23,692 nucleotides of DNA from JBGPBY01 sp041481485 (GTDB lineage Bacteria; Acidobacteriota; Terriglobia; 20CM-2-55-15), in assembly GCA_041481485.1 (NCBI GenBank), contig JBGPBY010000036.1, positions 1-23,692 on the forward strand. Reading direction: 5' to 3'. The position numbers were made by a program, and so were the translations under genes. Every line of letters begins with the position of its first letter. The first letter of the stretch is position 1. A model generated the notes under the pieces. That model was given only the letters and a program-made list of their open reading frames with translations, ran no database searches and was not told where the DNA came from. Of this stretch, positions 23,625 through 23,692 are shown in pieces.

Positions 23625-23692
23625 AGTGGTCGTGTTGAGGTGGTCCCCATTCTTTGGACCAAAAAACAGCGTGCTTAAGGTGGACCGCTGCC
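23625..23692. mobile_element. Possible insertion-sequence end (IS3-like) at the window edge
   Basis: After the CnaB gene the sequence contains TGTTGAGGTGGTCCCC followed by ATTCTTTGGACC and, about 20 nt on, a related AAGGTGGACC. The TG-start, CCCC block and TTTGGAC spacing resemble terminal inverted repeats of IS3-family elements. No transposase reading frame is visible because the window ends, so this is a weak call. Confidence 0.28.

Noticed and set aside
1..23692. tRNA, rRNA, riboswitch or CRISPR array
   Set aside because: No cloverleaf with a GGTTCGAATCC-type arm, no rRNA-like stretch and no regularly spaced identical repeats were seen on either strand by eye.

Overview
The window reads as chromosomal DNA of an acidobacterium, probably of the Solibacter/Bryobacterales type. 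The strongest indicators are a C-terminal domain matching the TIGR03435 family, which is expanded in Solibacter; a MerR/excisionase-like DNA-binding domain fused to membrane helices; a DUF6152-type protein; and several exported proteins with carboxypeptidase-regulatory (CnaB-like) beta domains. This assignment rests on family content only. I saw no rRNA, tRNA, CRISPR array or complete mobile element.

Layout. (1) 1-209: a leader region starting with three consecutive hairpins. (2) 210-6316 (+): a compact six-gene glycan operon: GT8-like glycosyltransferase, GT4 glycosyltransferase, WecA/MraY-like polyprenyl-phosphate sugar-phosphate transferase, UDP-galactopyranose-mutase-like flavoprotein, a second and unusual GT4 protein, and a PmtA/KsgA-like SAM methyltransferase. 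Four of the five junctions overlap, one by 82 nt. Together they could load a sugar phosphate on a lipid carrier, extend it and modify it. (3) 6317-6710: a non-coding gap with REP-like hairpins and a short direct repeat. (4) 6711-7797 (-): two small outer-membrane beta-barrel proteins. (5) 7982-9758 (+): a membrane-anchored HTH regulator followed by a multi-pass membrane protein. (6) 9780-13869 (-): a GC-richer operon with a tandem MoaF-like fusion, a Tat-exported NTF2-like protein and an exported LIC_10091-like protein with a CnaB-like tail. (7) 13988-17189 (-): a serine beta-lactamase-like hydrolase behind an exported protein with two retropepsin-like lobes. (8) 17510-18967 (+): a HEAT-repeat protein and a DUF6152 protein. 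(9) 19149-22159 (-): a DoxX-like/TIGR03435 fusion and a HEAT-repeat lipoprotein. (10) 22674-23588 (+): an exported CnaB-like protein, followed by a possible insertion-sequence end at the right edge.

The items most worth a second look are the glycan operon (long dual-coding overlap and a GT4 protein lacking its conserved Glu), the tandem MoaF plus Tat/NTF2 gene pair, the exported protein with a methyltransferase-like GxGxE motif, the DoxX-Cys-TIGR03435 fusion, and a degenerate repeat of about 60 bp that recurs in the intergenic gaps between 18.3 and 22.6 kb.
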